Origin: Umbilicaria muhlenbergii
Lineage: Eukaryota > Ascomycota > Lecanoromycetes > Umbilicariales > Umbilicariaceae
Length of the DNA: 64,000 nt
NCBI GenBank assembly: GCA_000611775.1
Contig: KK106981.1
Span: forward strand, 6,160,312 to 6,224,311
Direction of reading: 5' to 3'
Shown here: positions 22,759 to 32,607 of the stretch, one piece after another
Position numbering within the stretch: position 1 is the stretch's first letter
Layout: every line of letters starts with the position of its first letter
Made by a program: the position numbers and the translations under genes
Notes under the pieces: generated by a model
What the model was told of the DNA's origin: nothing
Databases searched by the model: none
What the model saw: the letters and a program-made list of their open reading frames with translations, nothing else

Positions 22759-24186
22759 ATGTCCGCCTCCAGAGCCGTTCCACGCCCCAAACGCGGCGGC
22801 GAAGAATTTGCCCGCACACATTACCTCGATGCCGATGGGCCATCTTCGAAGAAACCCCGCTTCGACGTTCGAAATCCCTCTGCTCTCGCCCCAGATGCGC
22901 CTGAAGAGGACGCCATCCTCGACGCCGATGAAATCGGCAAGCGGGGACAACAAACGAAACGCAATGCGGTCAACATTGATGGATACGAGTCGGACAGCTC
23001 GAATGAGGGCTTTGATGCAAGGGCCGATGCAAAAGCGAGGGAGGCTAATCAGAAGGGGATGAATGGAGCTGGAAGTGCCATGGAGGAGAACGATGATATG
23101 TTTGCGGATCTGGACGATGATTTCCGGGATGGAGACGAGGACGAGGAGGCACTGAAATCGGGTAAGAAGCTGAAAAAGGACGTTAGATTTCTAGATGTGG
23201 ACGAGATTGAAGGACAAGTCGCTGGGAGCAAAAGCGGAGGTCACGTTAGTGCCGACTTCTCACTCAACGATAGAGGGGGGACGAACGGGAGGGTGAGTGG
23301 GAAACAAAGGGAGAGAGATGCGGAGAGTAGTAGTGAGAGCGATGTAGACGAAGAGGAGAGGGCATACGTCCCAAACCAAATAGACGAGGAGCTCGGCGCT
23401 GGAGGCAAGAAGGAGCACGCACCGAAGCTGGATGCGTTCAACATGAAAGCGGAGCAAGAAGAAGGGCGATTCGATGCACAGGGTAATTTCGTGAGGAAGG
23501 CAGCGGATCCTGATGCAGTGCACGACTCATGGCTGGAAGGTGTTTCAAAGAAGGATATGAAAAAGGCCAAGGAAGCTGCTGACAAACGGGATGAGGAGCG
23601 CCGGCAAAAAGCTATCGCAGACGACGCTGTGCTGACAAGTGATGTACTCAAGACGCTGATCCCCTATTTGGACCGAGGAGAGACGGTACTGGAAGCGCTA
23701 GCGCGACTAGGGCGGGGAAAGGCAAAGAAGAAGCCTAAGTGGCAAAACAAGAACAAAAACAAGCGGGCCCAAGATGATGAGATGGATGTCGATGCAGAGA
23801 AGCCTGCGGAGGACCCTGCGGAAATACGGCGAAGGGAGGCAGTCGAAGCTATCACGGGCGCGGCCGATCAATTACTCACTCGGGGTCAATCAGAAGTCTA
23901 CGATGCGGAGCGAGAAGTGTTGATGCGGCAATACCGTCGAGAGACGGGGGATGACTGGGTTGATCCGCCGAAGGAGGAGGCTCCGGAAGACGGTGGAGAG
24001 GGCTATGGGGACGTCAAGCAGTGGGATTACCGGTGGTCTGATGCACGGGATGGGGGAGAAGCTCATGGACCTTATGATGGCGCTATGATGGTGTCGTGGA
24101 ACGATGCTGGGTATTTTGGTGATGGGGTCGAGTTTCGACGCGCTGGGGAAGAAGGGGAGTGGAGTCGATCGGTGGATTTTGTATGA
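22759..24186 (+). CDS. LIN1: U5 snRNP protein Lin1 / CD2BP2 homologue with C-terminal GYF domain
   Basis: A single-exon 475-residue protein. Lin1/CD2BP2 associates with the U5 snRNP (through Prp6/Dib1-like partners) and is present before tri-snRNP maturation. The N-terminus has the conserved PKR...FARTHYLD...KKPRFDVRNPS stretch. The middle is highly charged with acidic runs (FADLDDDFRDGDEDEE) and includes KDVRFLDVDEIEGQ and the family segment EGRFDAQGNFVRKAADPDAVHDSWLEGVS. The last about 60 residues form the GYF domain: the core appears as WDYRWSDARDGGEAHGPYDG, then AMMVSWNDAGYFGDGVEFRR. Here the canonical GPF/GYF step reads GPYDG...W..AGYF. It is intronless, divergent from UFD1, and sits near another tri-snRNP gene (SNU13). 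Confidence 0.92.
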   Translation: MSASRAVPRPKRGGEEFARTHYLDADGPSSKKPRFDVRNPSALAPDAPEEDAILDADEIGKRGQQTKRNAVNIDGYESDSSNEGFDARADAKAREANQKGMNGAGSAMEENDDMFADLDDDFRDGDEDEEALKSGKKLKKDVRFLDVDEIEGQVAGSKSGGHVSADFSLNDRGGTNGRVSGKQRERDAESSSESDVDEEERAYVPNQIDEELGAGGKKEHAPKLDAFNMKAEQEEGRFDAQGNFVRKAADPDAVHDSWLEGVSKKDMKKAKEAADKRDEERRQKAIADDAVLTSDVLKTLIPYLDRGETVLEALARLGRGKAKKKPKWQNKNKNKRAQDDEMDVDAEKPAEDPAEIRRREAVEAITGAADQLLTRGQSEVYDAEREVLMRQYRRETGDDWVDPPKEEAPEDGGEGYGDVKQWDYRWSDARDGGEAHGPYDGAMMVSWNDAGYFGDGVEFRRAGEEGEWSRSVDFV

Positions 24187-24526
24187 GGCCTTCTATCATG
24201 AGACTATCTAGCAGAAGTCCCGAAATACAAAGTTGATCTTGTACATTATGCTCAATTTGGGTTTGTTTATAACACAGACTATTTGTGTCGGTCTCCTCAG
24301 TGAAAGGAGTTTTGGGCTGACAGCATTGACTACATCCAAGCCCTGAGCATATAACGGAAGTGAGACATACTTCTGGCATCCATTGATTGTAGAGACCCTA
24401 TGCGCAGGACGGTCTAGCACCGCATTGCATCGTTATATCTCCCACATAAGTATATAAACAAGGTCTTCCGCAACACCTATTACAGCAGATGTTCCTGCAC
24501 CTCCAGTCTCGAACTTCCACACACTT
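24187..24526. other. Intergenic, convergent 3' flanks
   Basis: A/T-rich sequence between the ends of LIN1 and the minus-strand CMD-family gene. No gene or repeat seen. Confidence 0.4.
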
Positions 24527-24955
24527 TCACGTCTCCCTCTCCTTCTTCATGTCCCCAATAACCCTCTCCGCAACCTTAAACCCCTCCATACCCGCCGGCA
24601 TCCCACAATACATCGCCGCCTGCAACAGCGTCTCTCGTATCTCCACTTCCGACGCTCCATTATTAACCGCCCCCCTAACATGCACCGCCAACTCAGTCGA
24701 GCGGTTCAAGGCGCAGAGCATCGCAATATTCAGCAGCGATCTCTGCTTGCGTTCCAGCCCCGGCCGCGTCCAGACGGAGCCCCAGCATGCTTCCGTGACC
24801 AGCTCTTGCATGGGGCGGGCGAAGTCCGAGGAGCCGTTTGCGAGGGCTCTGTCGACGTATTCTTTGCCGGCGACTTCGTAGCGGACTTTGAGGCCTTCGT
24901 TGAAGAGGGTTTTGTGGGCGTCTTGGACGGGCGTGGAGGAGGACTGGGAGGTCAT
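24527..24955 (-). CDS. Carboxymuconolactone decarboxylase (CMD/AhpD-like) family protein
   Basis: A 142-residue single-domain protein on the minus strand, typical length for gamma-CMD proteins (about 120-150). The CMD core is clear: WTRPGLERKQRSLLNIAMLCALNRSTEL, then AVHVRGAVNNGASEVEIRET, then LLQAAMYCGMPAGMEGFKVA. In bacteria the family opens the lactone in the protocatechuate branch of beta-ketoadipate metabolism. The AhpD branch uses a CxxC pair, which is absent here, where only single Cys residues are seen, so a peroxidase-linked role is unlikely. In fungi most members lack an assigned substrate. The predicted start MTSQSSSTPVQDAHKTLFNE gives a short leader before the domain. No aromatic-catabolism genes lie nearby. 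Confidence 0.88.
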   Translation of the reverse strand: MTSQSSSTPVQDAHKTLFNEGLKVRYEVAGKEYVDRALANGSSDFARPMQELVTEACWGSVWTRPGLERKQRSLLNIAMLCALNRSTELAVHVRGAVNNGASEVEIRETLLQAAMYCGMPAGMEGFKVAERVIGDMKKERET

Positions 24956-26017
24956 GGCTAGGGAGCCTACGGGAAGGCAAGTTGCAATTCTTTTGGATTG
25001 AGTAGCTAGATCTCTCCTGCTGTCAACAGTGCTAGGCTCTGCACAGCTTCGAGCCTTTGCACACTGGTCGTTTGATGTGTGCTGCTTCCTCGGCTTTGGG
25101 GCTTCTACCTTAGTCCTCTTATGGGTTTGAGTTTACCCCAGCATCGGCTAGGGCGAACAGTTTTGCCCGGATTATGGAAAGCATAAAAGTGCGTACTCCA
25201 AATGTAAGTCAGCACGCAAAGGATGTTATGGTACGGCGCCATCTTAGCTCTGCTGCAGGCTTCTTACTGATAGCTTGTGCTCGGAATATCTATACGAGGT
25301 ACCTGCTCATTGGTGTTCCTAAGATGACATGATTCCGCCCTGACTTCACCCCATCAGGAAAAGGGTGAACGATGTGGGTGACGTTCACCCATTCGCGATT
25401 CTATTGGTCACCGGCTGCCTGACTCACTGCATTTTACGAGGAAGCCCTTACATACCTCCTGTGTAGATAATACAATGTTATAACTCTATTGATACCTGAC
25501 GAGGTACACCTAGTCGTGCTCAGCTCGTAGTCTTCAATTTTCTAGAAGAGCCTAGAACACCAACATAATTACAGCTTAACCGGTGTTTTAGTTAGGGAGA
25601 AGGCGGATAACCAACTGAGCTGCTTGAAAAGTCCTACCGGGTAGATGAATCTGACGTCAAAGGAACCCAAAATGTTGGCAGTTGTGCAATTTATACTGAG
25701 TACACAGCGCAGAAAGACTTGAGAAATATTGGTCAACGAATTTGGAGAAGCAAGCAATCAGGAGTTGAACATTCGGAGCAGATTATCTAGATATAGTGAA
25801 CAAGATATGATCCACGAAGTTCTGGCAATGCCATCACATCCACTATGTTTCAATAAAACACATGAGGCCAAGAGCGACCCATGCGCACACATGGCGCTTG
25901 AGGGATATCCACGACCAGAATCGAACGATACCCGCTGCCCCATACGTTTGGGGCGAGCTATGACGATCTACGCGCATACCCCATAAGCCCATAAGGAGTT
26001 GAAACTCAATAAAGAGC
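24956..26017. other. Gene-less stretch between the CMD gene and SNU13
   Basis: No supported gene. At about 25900-25985 the minus strand shows a tRNA-like fragment (a TTCGATT string and a CCCC/GGGG stem), but it does not fold as a cloverleaf and is listed as rejected. Confidence 0.4.
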
Positions 26018-26589
26018 TCAGATCATTAGCCTCTCTATAGTATCCTTCAACGTCCGGATCTGGCTCATCAAGTCGCTGGCCTCGTTCGTTGTGATGCTCG
26101 CCGCTATAACCGCACGGCTCACGCCACATGCTCTTCCCAGAGAAATCTTGCTTGGAACGTAAACGTAGGGCACATTCTTATCTTCCGCGAGCAAGGGGAG
26201 GTGGAGGAGAATAGCCAAAGGAGACGTATCTGGGTGGAGAAATCAACTTGGGTTTCAAGCGGCATGGTCTTCGATTGCCATGCTAGAAGAACCATAGGAA
26301 TAGTCATACCAGCGGCAAGAATGATGATTTCCGAGATACCACGGTTCAGGGTTTTGGTGGCTATTGAGTGGACTGGTCAGCGAGGTACTTCTCAAAAGTA
26401 AAGGACCAAGACACTTTTAACAAACCTTCGTTCGCGCCCTTCTTGAGCTGACGGTAGTGAGAGGCTTGTTGAATGAGATCAAGGATGGTTTGAGAGAGGG
26501 CTTGGTCGGCGATAGGCCAGGCTATTCATGTGTCAGTTGGGTTATCGACATCTTTAGGTTAGCTTACCTGCGGAGGTTTGTTCAGACAT
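26018..26589 (-). CDS. SNU13: Snu13 (15.5K RNA-binding protein of U4/U6.U5 tri-snRNP and box C/D snoRNPs)
   Basis: L7Ae-family protein that binds kink-turns in U4 snRNA and box C/D snoRNAs. Minus-strand exons 26589-26568, 26521-26426, 26360-26310 and 26229-26018 join in phases 1, 1 and 1 to give 126 residues, the same length as the yeast protein. The N-terminus is [20 protein letters not shown]. Exon 2 ends [11 protein letters not shown], part of the RNA-binding G-x-N-E loop. Exon 4 holds [20 protein letters not shown], then [20 protein letters not shown]. All three introns are short (46-80 nt). This gene is easy to miss because the open frame of each exon is short; only the last exon stands out. 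Confidence 0.95.
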
Positions 26590-27778
26590 GACGTTGAAGC
26601 TTGTTGCAAAAGGTTCACTGCCTTAAAATGGCTCGCCCTTTGCGTGATTGTGGTATGATGTTTCGAGAAATGCAGTGATGCTGAAGAGCAAAAATATTAG
26701 AAAATGGGTTAGCTCCAGCTTTCGGCCCGCTGTTAGGCCGACATATTAGCCTGAGCCTAAAAGCTACTCTACTTCAACGTCGGTACAAGTACTCATGTTC
26801 AGGAGATATGGTTCTGATACAGTGTCATAGCTGTTTTGATATCAGGCGCCGACGTCCAAGGAATTTACACACCAGAGATTGAAGGTCAAGTGCGAAGAGA
26901 GCACCCTCAAGGCATTGGATAATGGACTGCCTTCTTCCCGCCATCATCTGATTAAAGATTGGACAGCCTTGCTACCTTATCTCTACTGTGGGCTGTGCTC
27001 GCCGAGTGTGCGCTCGAAATATCGATGACTGCCAGTGTGGTAGTGCAACGTCACTGTCAACCAAGCTCTAGACCATGCATCTGTCTATCTTTAGCTATCT
27101 GATTTGCGCCGCGGTGAGTAGCAGGTCAGTCGGCAGCCCTCCCAACTTATTACCAGCCAACTTGATATTGCACGGGGTAAAGCGGGCAGATGCAAGAACT
27201 GTCAGGCTCAGAAAATAACCATCCCACACTAATTGAGATCATCTTCTGTCTTTACTCTGTTATAGAGGCTCCTCTTAGTCTTCTTTGGTCAATACCACCA
27301 CTGACACTAATGCTGCGCATCTCGGTCACATTGCATGTAGGATCCGAGAAGGCTGTAACGTACAGGCTCATTTCAAATTGCTCATGTCCATTGCAGTGGT
27401 AATGGTGTTCTATTAATGGTGGCATTCTTTGTGCGTTTCACTATCTTTACCCTGCATACGATCCTCCGAGTACCAATCACTGCCTCTAGACTATCTGTTA
27501 ATACACAACCAGGGGTTCAAGTTTGAAAGCCCTTCGAGCTCAGCCTTCATGCGGCGCATGCGGCATATGCATTGCTATCTACGTTTAGACTGTTGTGGAA
27601 TATATCAAATTCTCTCATATACCTGGATTACACCACCTACGAGCTGCGCATAATAACAGAGCTAGAATATTCGCACGGGCTAGTTCACTCGTCAGTTATT
27701 TACTTGTGTATCCTCCCAAGCATCAAACCTCGGCCCTAGAGATTGCAGTTTTCGTTCCTCCCCGAGATTATTCCCAGC
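26590..27778. other. Gene-less stretch, start of the accessory region
   Basis: Upstream of SNU13 (minus) and upstream of the decayed membrane-protein gene (plus). No supported gene. Open frames at 27190-27653 show hydrophobic stretches but nothing recognisable. Confidence 0.35.
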
Positions 27779-29942
27779 ATGAGTCGTGCTTTAGACAACA
27801 GGGGCGTGCGTAGAGCGGAGCAAGAGCTGCAGGAAGCAGCAGCATCCTTACTGAAAACCCCACAGGTACACATAATTGATGGCTGGCCTGCGAAGCCGAG
27901 GGCGCTTAGAGAGAGAGGTTGGCTGTGGGTTGTGTTTTTCATCCTTGATATAGTATCTGCCTTGTTGGCCCTCTCATTCATTGGTACATTACGCATAAGG
28001 TACCTTTCCAATTTCAACGTCATCATGTTGCTAACTATTGGCTGTAGTTCTCGCCATTGTAACAATAGGTTTAGATGGGCGACCAATTTCTGCCTCGGGT
28101 GATAAAGTGAAAGCTGCTACACTTTTAGTGGGATACGCTGTCGCAGTACCTGACATTCGGCTGACTTCTTTTAGGGCCCTACAATTTTTCCTATTTTGTG
28201 TGCCAGAATTGTCAGTCGGACGTTAAAGGCCTCTGCGTTATTCCGAGCTGCAAAGGGCGCAAAGCTGGGGGTAAGCTGAACTTGTACCGCTTCAATGTTT
28301 CGTTTCACTCAGCTTACTCTCCATAGGTTTTGGAGCAACTGATGGGTAGCGTTACCATATTTAGCACACTGGAAGTACAGCTTTTGCTTCGTAGCTTCAA
28401 CTTGCTCGGGTGCGCCCTTCTTCTGGTTTGGGCCCTGTCTCCGCTCGGAGGCCAGGCCTCTTTACGACTCCTGGGTGAGGGAACTCAACCGATTCGATCA
28501 CAGCAAGATCTAAGATACCTTGATTCGGACTCGATGTCTCAATTTTCAGGAGGAGACGACACGGTGACTTTTGGCTTCGCGATCAATGGTCTATATTCGG
28601 CAACATTATTTTCCCCGCCGAACGTGCAGGCCGCAAGTACAGATCTCTGGGGGAACGTGAAGAGACCTGTCCTAGAGACGTTGGAGTCCGGCAATAGTGA
28701 ACCTGAAGGCTGGCTCACCGTCAACCCGTCGAACGCAACGTATTCCTCGCTTCTCGGTCTACCAATAGCTGGAATGGCGATCAGTGGTCAATTTACTTTC
28801 ACCGTTGGAGAGTTATTACATGACTTTGATTTGCCCGCTTTTGGATCACGTTGACAGGGAGACTTTCAACTGGACTTCTGTGTTGAGTGAGGATTACCTG
28901 CTTACTCAACCATATAAGAACTCTTCATTTTCCCATGAGAATAATACCCGGAATGTCTTCGGCTTCTTCGTGGATAGTAAAAGCAACTTCTCGAGACCTG
29001 ACGCCCTCTACCCTAACGAGTCGTTCTATTCAGCTGTATAGTTACTATATGTGCTTTTTGCATCCTAAGCTGACGGAGGCAACGGTGCAACCCTCGCCAA
29101 CTGCTCCTTGACCCGATCGAGCGTGGAATTAAATATAACCTGTTAAGGTATATCCTGTGCAGTGACTCAAATGCGGCGGTCTACGTTTGGCCATCGACCA
29201 TCTGACTATACTCCTTTACATGATAGATCTTCACGACTAAACTTCTGGGAAACCTGGGCAGATGCTGCAGGTGCATCTCTTCATCCGAACACAGCAACCC
29301 CTACAGAGTTATTCATCCAGAACGGATCCTTAACGGCAGCTTTTAACCTCGCTGGGCCAGGCATTTGCGGAAGTCAATCTGTATAAGCTTCCCGCCGAGG
29401 TTTTCAGTGAGCGGCTCTCTTTGTTGTGGAATACTTACTGGCAATGCAGCCTTGCACCTTGGGACCAGACCAATAATCTCCCAAGCAATCTAACGGAATT
29501 CTCTGATCAATTGAACTCGTCTGACCTGATCTTCAATGCAACCACCGCCAGCGTCACACAACTGCAGCCAGTCTATGTCTCTAACCACCTGTGGGCGATT
29601 ATCCTATTGGTTGCCTCACTTGTACTGTTCATCTGCGCGATATATTGTGCTATCCTTAAGTACCGGACTGTGGCTCCTGATGTCCTAGGTTATGTGAGCT
29701 CCTTGACAAGGGACAACCCGTACGTACCACTGCCCGGCGGGGGCACTGCCCTGGATGGCTTAGAGAGGGCGAGGCTGTTGAAGAACATGAAAGTCAGGCT
29801 TCAAGATGTAACTCCAGGGGATCATCAAGGGCATATTGCGTTGAGAACTGATGAATGGCCCAACTCTGGAAAGCTCACAACTGACAGGTTGTATGCCGGC
29901 ATGCCTCAAGGTGAACTCCTAATTGGGCGTGCGCGCTTCTGA
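27779..29942 (+). pseudogene. Decayed fungal multi-pass membrane glycoprotein gene
   Basis: The order of segments matches a large unnamed family of fungal membrane proteins. Exons 27779-27983, 28048-28127, 28175-28270 and from 28327 splice in frame. They encode MSRALDNRGVRRAEQELQEA, a first TM (WLWVVFFILDIVSALLALSF), GLDGRPISASGDKVKAAT, GPTIFPILCARIVSRTLKAS, then VLEQLMGSVTIFSTLEVQLL and LLVWALSPLGGQASLRLL. After about 28790 the family sequence continues in another frame (ESYYMTLICP..., NTRNVFGFFVDSKSNFSRPD). It meets stops at about 29039, 29075 and 29147 while still matching (ANCSLTRSS, CAVTQMRRST), then shifts frame again near 29350 (EVFSERLSLLWNTYWQCSLA). It ends with the last TM and the conserved tail YVSSLTRDNPYVPLPGGG. 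Two frame changes and three stops argue for a pseudogene, though sequencing error is possible for any single one. Confidence 0.75.
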
Positions 29943-31071
29943 TGAGAAATATAACGAAGATTTTGCTCTTTCCCTCGTCATTTTGTAAACGATGACAGAT
30001 GACCTACTTGCGCTAAGGGTAGTAATTCGGTCAGTTGGTAGAGCTAGTCGTATGCCAACCAAAACTGATTGTTCAGGCTGATCTTCGCCGCCATTCCGAA
30101 TCTGGCTGTCTCGCTTGTACTGACGGACTTATACCGATTTCTCCTCCCGGGTGACGCTCTCGTTGAGCAGACGCACCGAGCGATGCCAGACGTCCAGAGC
30201 TTGATCAGTCTTGCTGCTAAATTTTTCAAAGGGGACTCACAACAAAGCTGTTCATCGGAATATCCTCATCCGATTACCTAGAGATGGTGCGTGAGACTAC
30301 TAAGGGCAACTCACTGCTCAATAATTCTATGCTTGACAGAAGTACCTACAGTTTGTTCGTGCCATAAGAAAATAGTATCGGCAATGAGGTCATCTTGTGC
30401 GGCTGCTGCTGATTAAGAGGGCGGATGTTTATGTTTAGGGCGGAGACTGCGGCAACGCGCTATAGGCGGTTTTATAATTTATGAAACGGCGATGAAACGG
30501 TATTCCAGCTGCTGCTGGATCTTTCGGGGGGCATTTGGAGCGGCGTTCTTCTGGGTGTTTACTGTAAATATAGAAGGTGAAGGGTGAGTGCTACTGACCT
30601 GGCGGGTTGCTGGATCACCCTCGGTCACTTGGCTCGCCCGCTAAAGCGCTGGGTGAGCCAGGGGCAGAGTCTTGTCTTCTTTTGTGGCCAAGTCACTGTT
30701 AATCAACATAGAAGTAGATCATGTGTTGCAGGTCTCCGCTTGTAAAGATGCCTACTTCTAGGTAATCATCCGTCAACTTTTTGCACGAAATTCCTTGTGT
30801 TCAGACTTGAGCTAGAAGGACCAACCCCAAGACCGTTTGAAGTGGGGAAGCTAATTGCGGAGTCTTGGTTCCCATTGCTGATTGCATGCGTGCTCTGGGA
30901 AATATATCTGTGTAACGCCCAAGTGCTGGATCTGCTAAACAGCCCCCACAGCATCGTAAGATTGACTTTCAGCCGCACCTGTGGAAAGTCGTCTAGATCA
31001 AAGCTATCGTTGACAAGAAGCGATTACTTTCATTAAACTGGAACACAAGCTTCTGACGTGCTAAGACGAAC
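29943..31071. other. Gene-less stretch, possible gene relics
   Basis: Short plus-strand frames (30069-30281, LIFAAIPNLAVSLVLTDLYR; 30797-31036, LIAESWFPLLIACVLWEIYL) contain transmembrane-like segments and could be relics of another membrane-protein gene, but I cannot connect them or name a family. No active gene supported. Confidence 0.3.
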
Positions 31072-31344
31072 ATGGAGCATCACAAAGGCGGTCGATTCAT
31101 TCTCCCCACCGCTCCGTCCCCTCCGATGTCATTCCGCCGCTATCGATCAGGCCTAGAAAGCACAGGATTTGACCGCAGCGGTGGTCTTTCTTCCGGGGGT
31201 CACCGTGTGCCCTCAAACCTAAGGCAGGCGCTTCCCCGTCGCAGTTCTTTCAGTGCTGGTCGGAGAACAACTCCAGCGTGGGATGTAAAATCTGGTGAAG
31301 GGGAGAACCGTCGAACCCATTTCACTATCAACCTTGGTTCAGCA

Positions 31345-31521
31345 TGTTGAATTTAGGCGCTGTCGGCTTACGGCAGTCGCTTATCGGGGTTGATATCGGT
31401 GTTGGATGGTAGGCAGGGTTTAGGGTTTTCAGGGTTCAGGCAGGCACGGCGGGGCCTTATAGTTAGCTGGTTCCCACATTGTTCTTGGCTAGTTAGTCAG
31501 TCCTTATCGATATTTACAACA
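31345..31521. repeat. Left LTR of the TRIM
   Basis: 177 bp, TGTTG...CAACA termini, same sequence by eye as the right LTR. The following bases form the primer-binding site. Confidence 0.9.
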
Positions 31522-31654
31522 GGTTATGAGCCCGGTCAGCGCAAGGCGCTGCGGATTGACTCCGTCCATGCTGAGAGGACGTTAAAGACTATGCAAACAA
31601 GCCCTCTACGGAGGCAGTAACGGAAGCCAGCCCACAGAGGTGGCGTTTCAGTCA

Positions 31655-32243
31655 CGGAAGCCCACAAAGGTGGCCATTCCACTTCAGAAGCCCTCCACGC
31701 AGAGGCATTACAGGCCTACAAGGCACTTATCGGAAGCCCACATAGGTGGCCATTCCACTTCAGAAGCCCTCCACGCAGAGGCATTACAGGCCTACAAGGC
31801 ACTTATCGGAAGCCCACATAGGTGGCCATTCCACTTCAGAAGCCCTCCACGCAGAGGCATTACAGGCCTACAAGGCACTTATCGGAAGCCCACATAGGTG
31901 GCCATTCCACTTCAGAAGCCCTCCACGCAGAGGCATTACAGGCCTACAAGGCACTTATCGGAAGCCCACATAGGTGGCCATTCCACTTCAGAAGCCCTCC
32001 ACGCAGAGGCATTACAGGCCTACAAGGCACTTATCGGAAGCCCACATAGGTGGCCATTCCACTTCAGAAGCCCTCCACGCAGAGGCATTACAGGCCTACA
32101 AGGCACTTATCGGAAGCCCACATAGGTGGCCATTCCACTTCAGAAGCCCTCCACGCAGAGGCATTACAGGCCTACAAGGCACTTATCGGAAGCCCACATA
32201 GGTGGCCATTCCACTTCAGAAGCCCTCCACGCAGAGGCATTAC
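31655..32243 (+). repeat. 76-bp tandem array inside the TRIM, about 7.75 copies
   Basis: Units start CGGAAGCCCACA at 31655, 31731, 31807, 31883, 31959, 32035, 32111 and 32187, exactly 76 bp apart; the last is cut at about 32243. The copies look nearly identical; the first differs slightly (CACAAAGG rather than CACATAGG). A decayed partial unit precedes the array at about 31620-31654. Since 76 is not a multiple of 3, each frame reads through three units before the same TAG; these open frames are artefacts of the repeat, not proteins. Confidence 0.95.
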
Positions 32244-32430
32244 TTTGTAAGACGCATTGTGGATGCGCATTTTTGGTCTTTTGTGAGTCGTGTTTTGAAC
32301 ACGCAGTTTAGGGAATTATCTGTGGGCTTTTTGGGTCGAGATATGAGCTTTTTGGGAGGTTAGAAATTGGAGGATTTTCGGGAAGTTTTGGGAAGTTGAG
32401 GGAGCAGAGGGAGCCTCCAGCGAGAGGGAG

Positions 32431-32607
32431 TGTTGAATTTAGGCGCTGTCGGCTTACGGCAGTCGCTTATCGGGGTTGATATCGGTGTTGGATGGTAGGC
32501 AGGGTTTAGGGTTTTCAGGGTTCAGGCAGGCACGGCGGGGCCTTATAGTTAGCTGGTTCCCACATTGTTCTTGGCTAGTTAGTCAGTCCTTATCGATATT
32601 TACAACA
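32431..32607. repeat. Right LTR of the TRIM
   Basis: 177 bp, apparently identical to the left LTR, preceded by a purine-rich tract. Confidence 0.9.

Larger units (their letters stand above)
31345..32607. mobile_element. TRIM: small non-autonomous LTR element (Copia-type priming)
   Basis: Two 177-bp LTRs (31345-31521 and 32431-32607) begin TGTTG and end CAACA. They look identical by eye, which points to a recent insertion. Directly after LTR 1 is GGTTATGAGCCCGGT (from 31522), complementary to the anticodon arm of the initiator Met tRNA (GGGCTCATAACCC) rather than to a tRNA 3' end. This half-tRNA priming is established for Drosophila copia and relatives, so I class the element with Copia-type LTR elements. 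A purine-rich tract (GAGAGGGAG) precedes LTR 2. The 909-bp interior carries no gag or pol and is mostly a 76-bp tandem array. The element looks whole as a TRIM but has no coding capacity and depends on an autonomous relative. Confidence 0.9.

Noticed and set aside
25890-25990. tRNA-like stretch on the minus strand
   Set aside because: A TTCGATT string, a GCCCC/GGGGC stem and an ACG in the loop suggest a tRNA, but the T-arm stem has only one or two pairs and the acceptor arms do not match, so no cloverleaf forms. A tRNAscan-type run would settle it.
31640-32311. Series of overlapping 75-codon frames
   Set aside because: They are the same peptide read three frames through the 76-bp array of the TRIM, not proteins.
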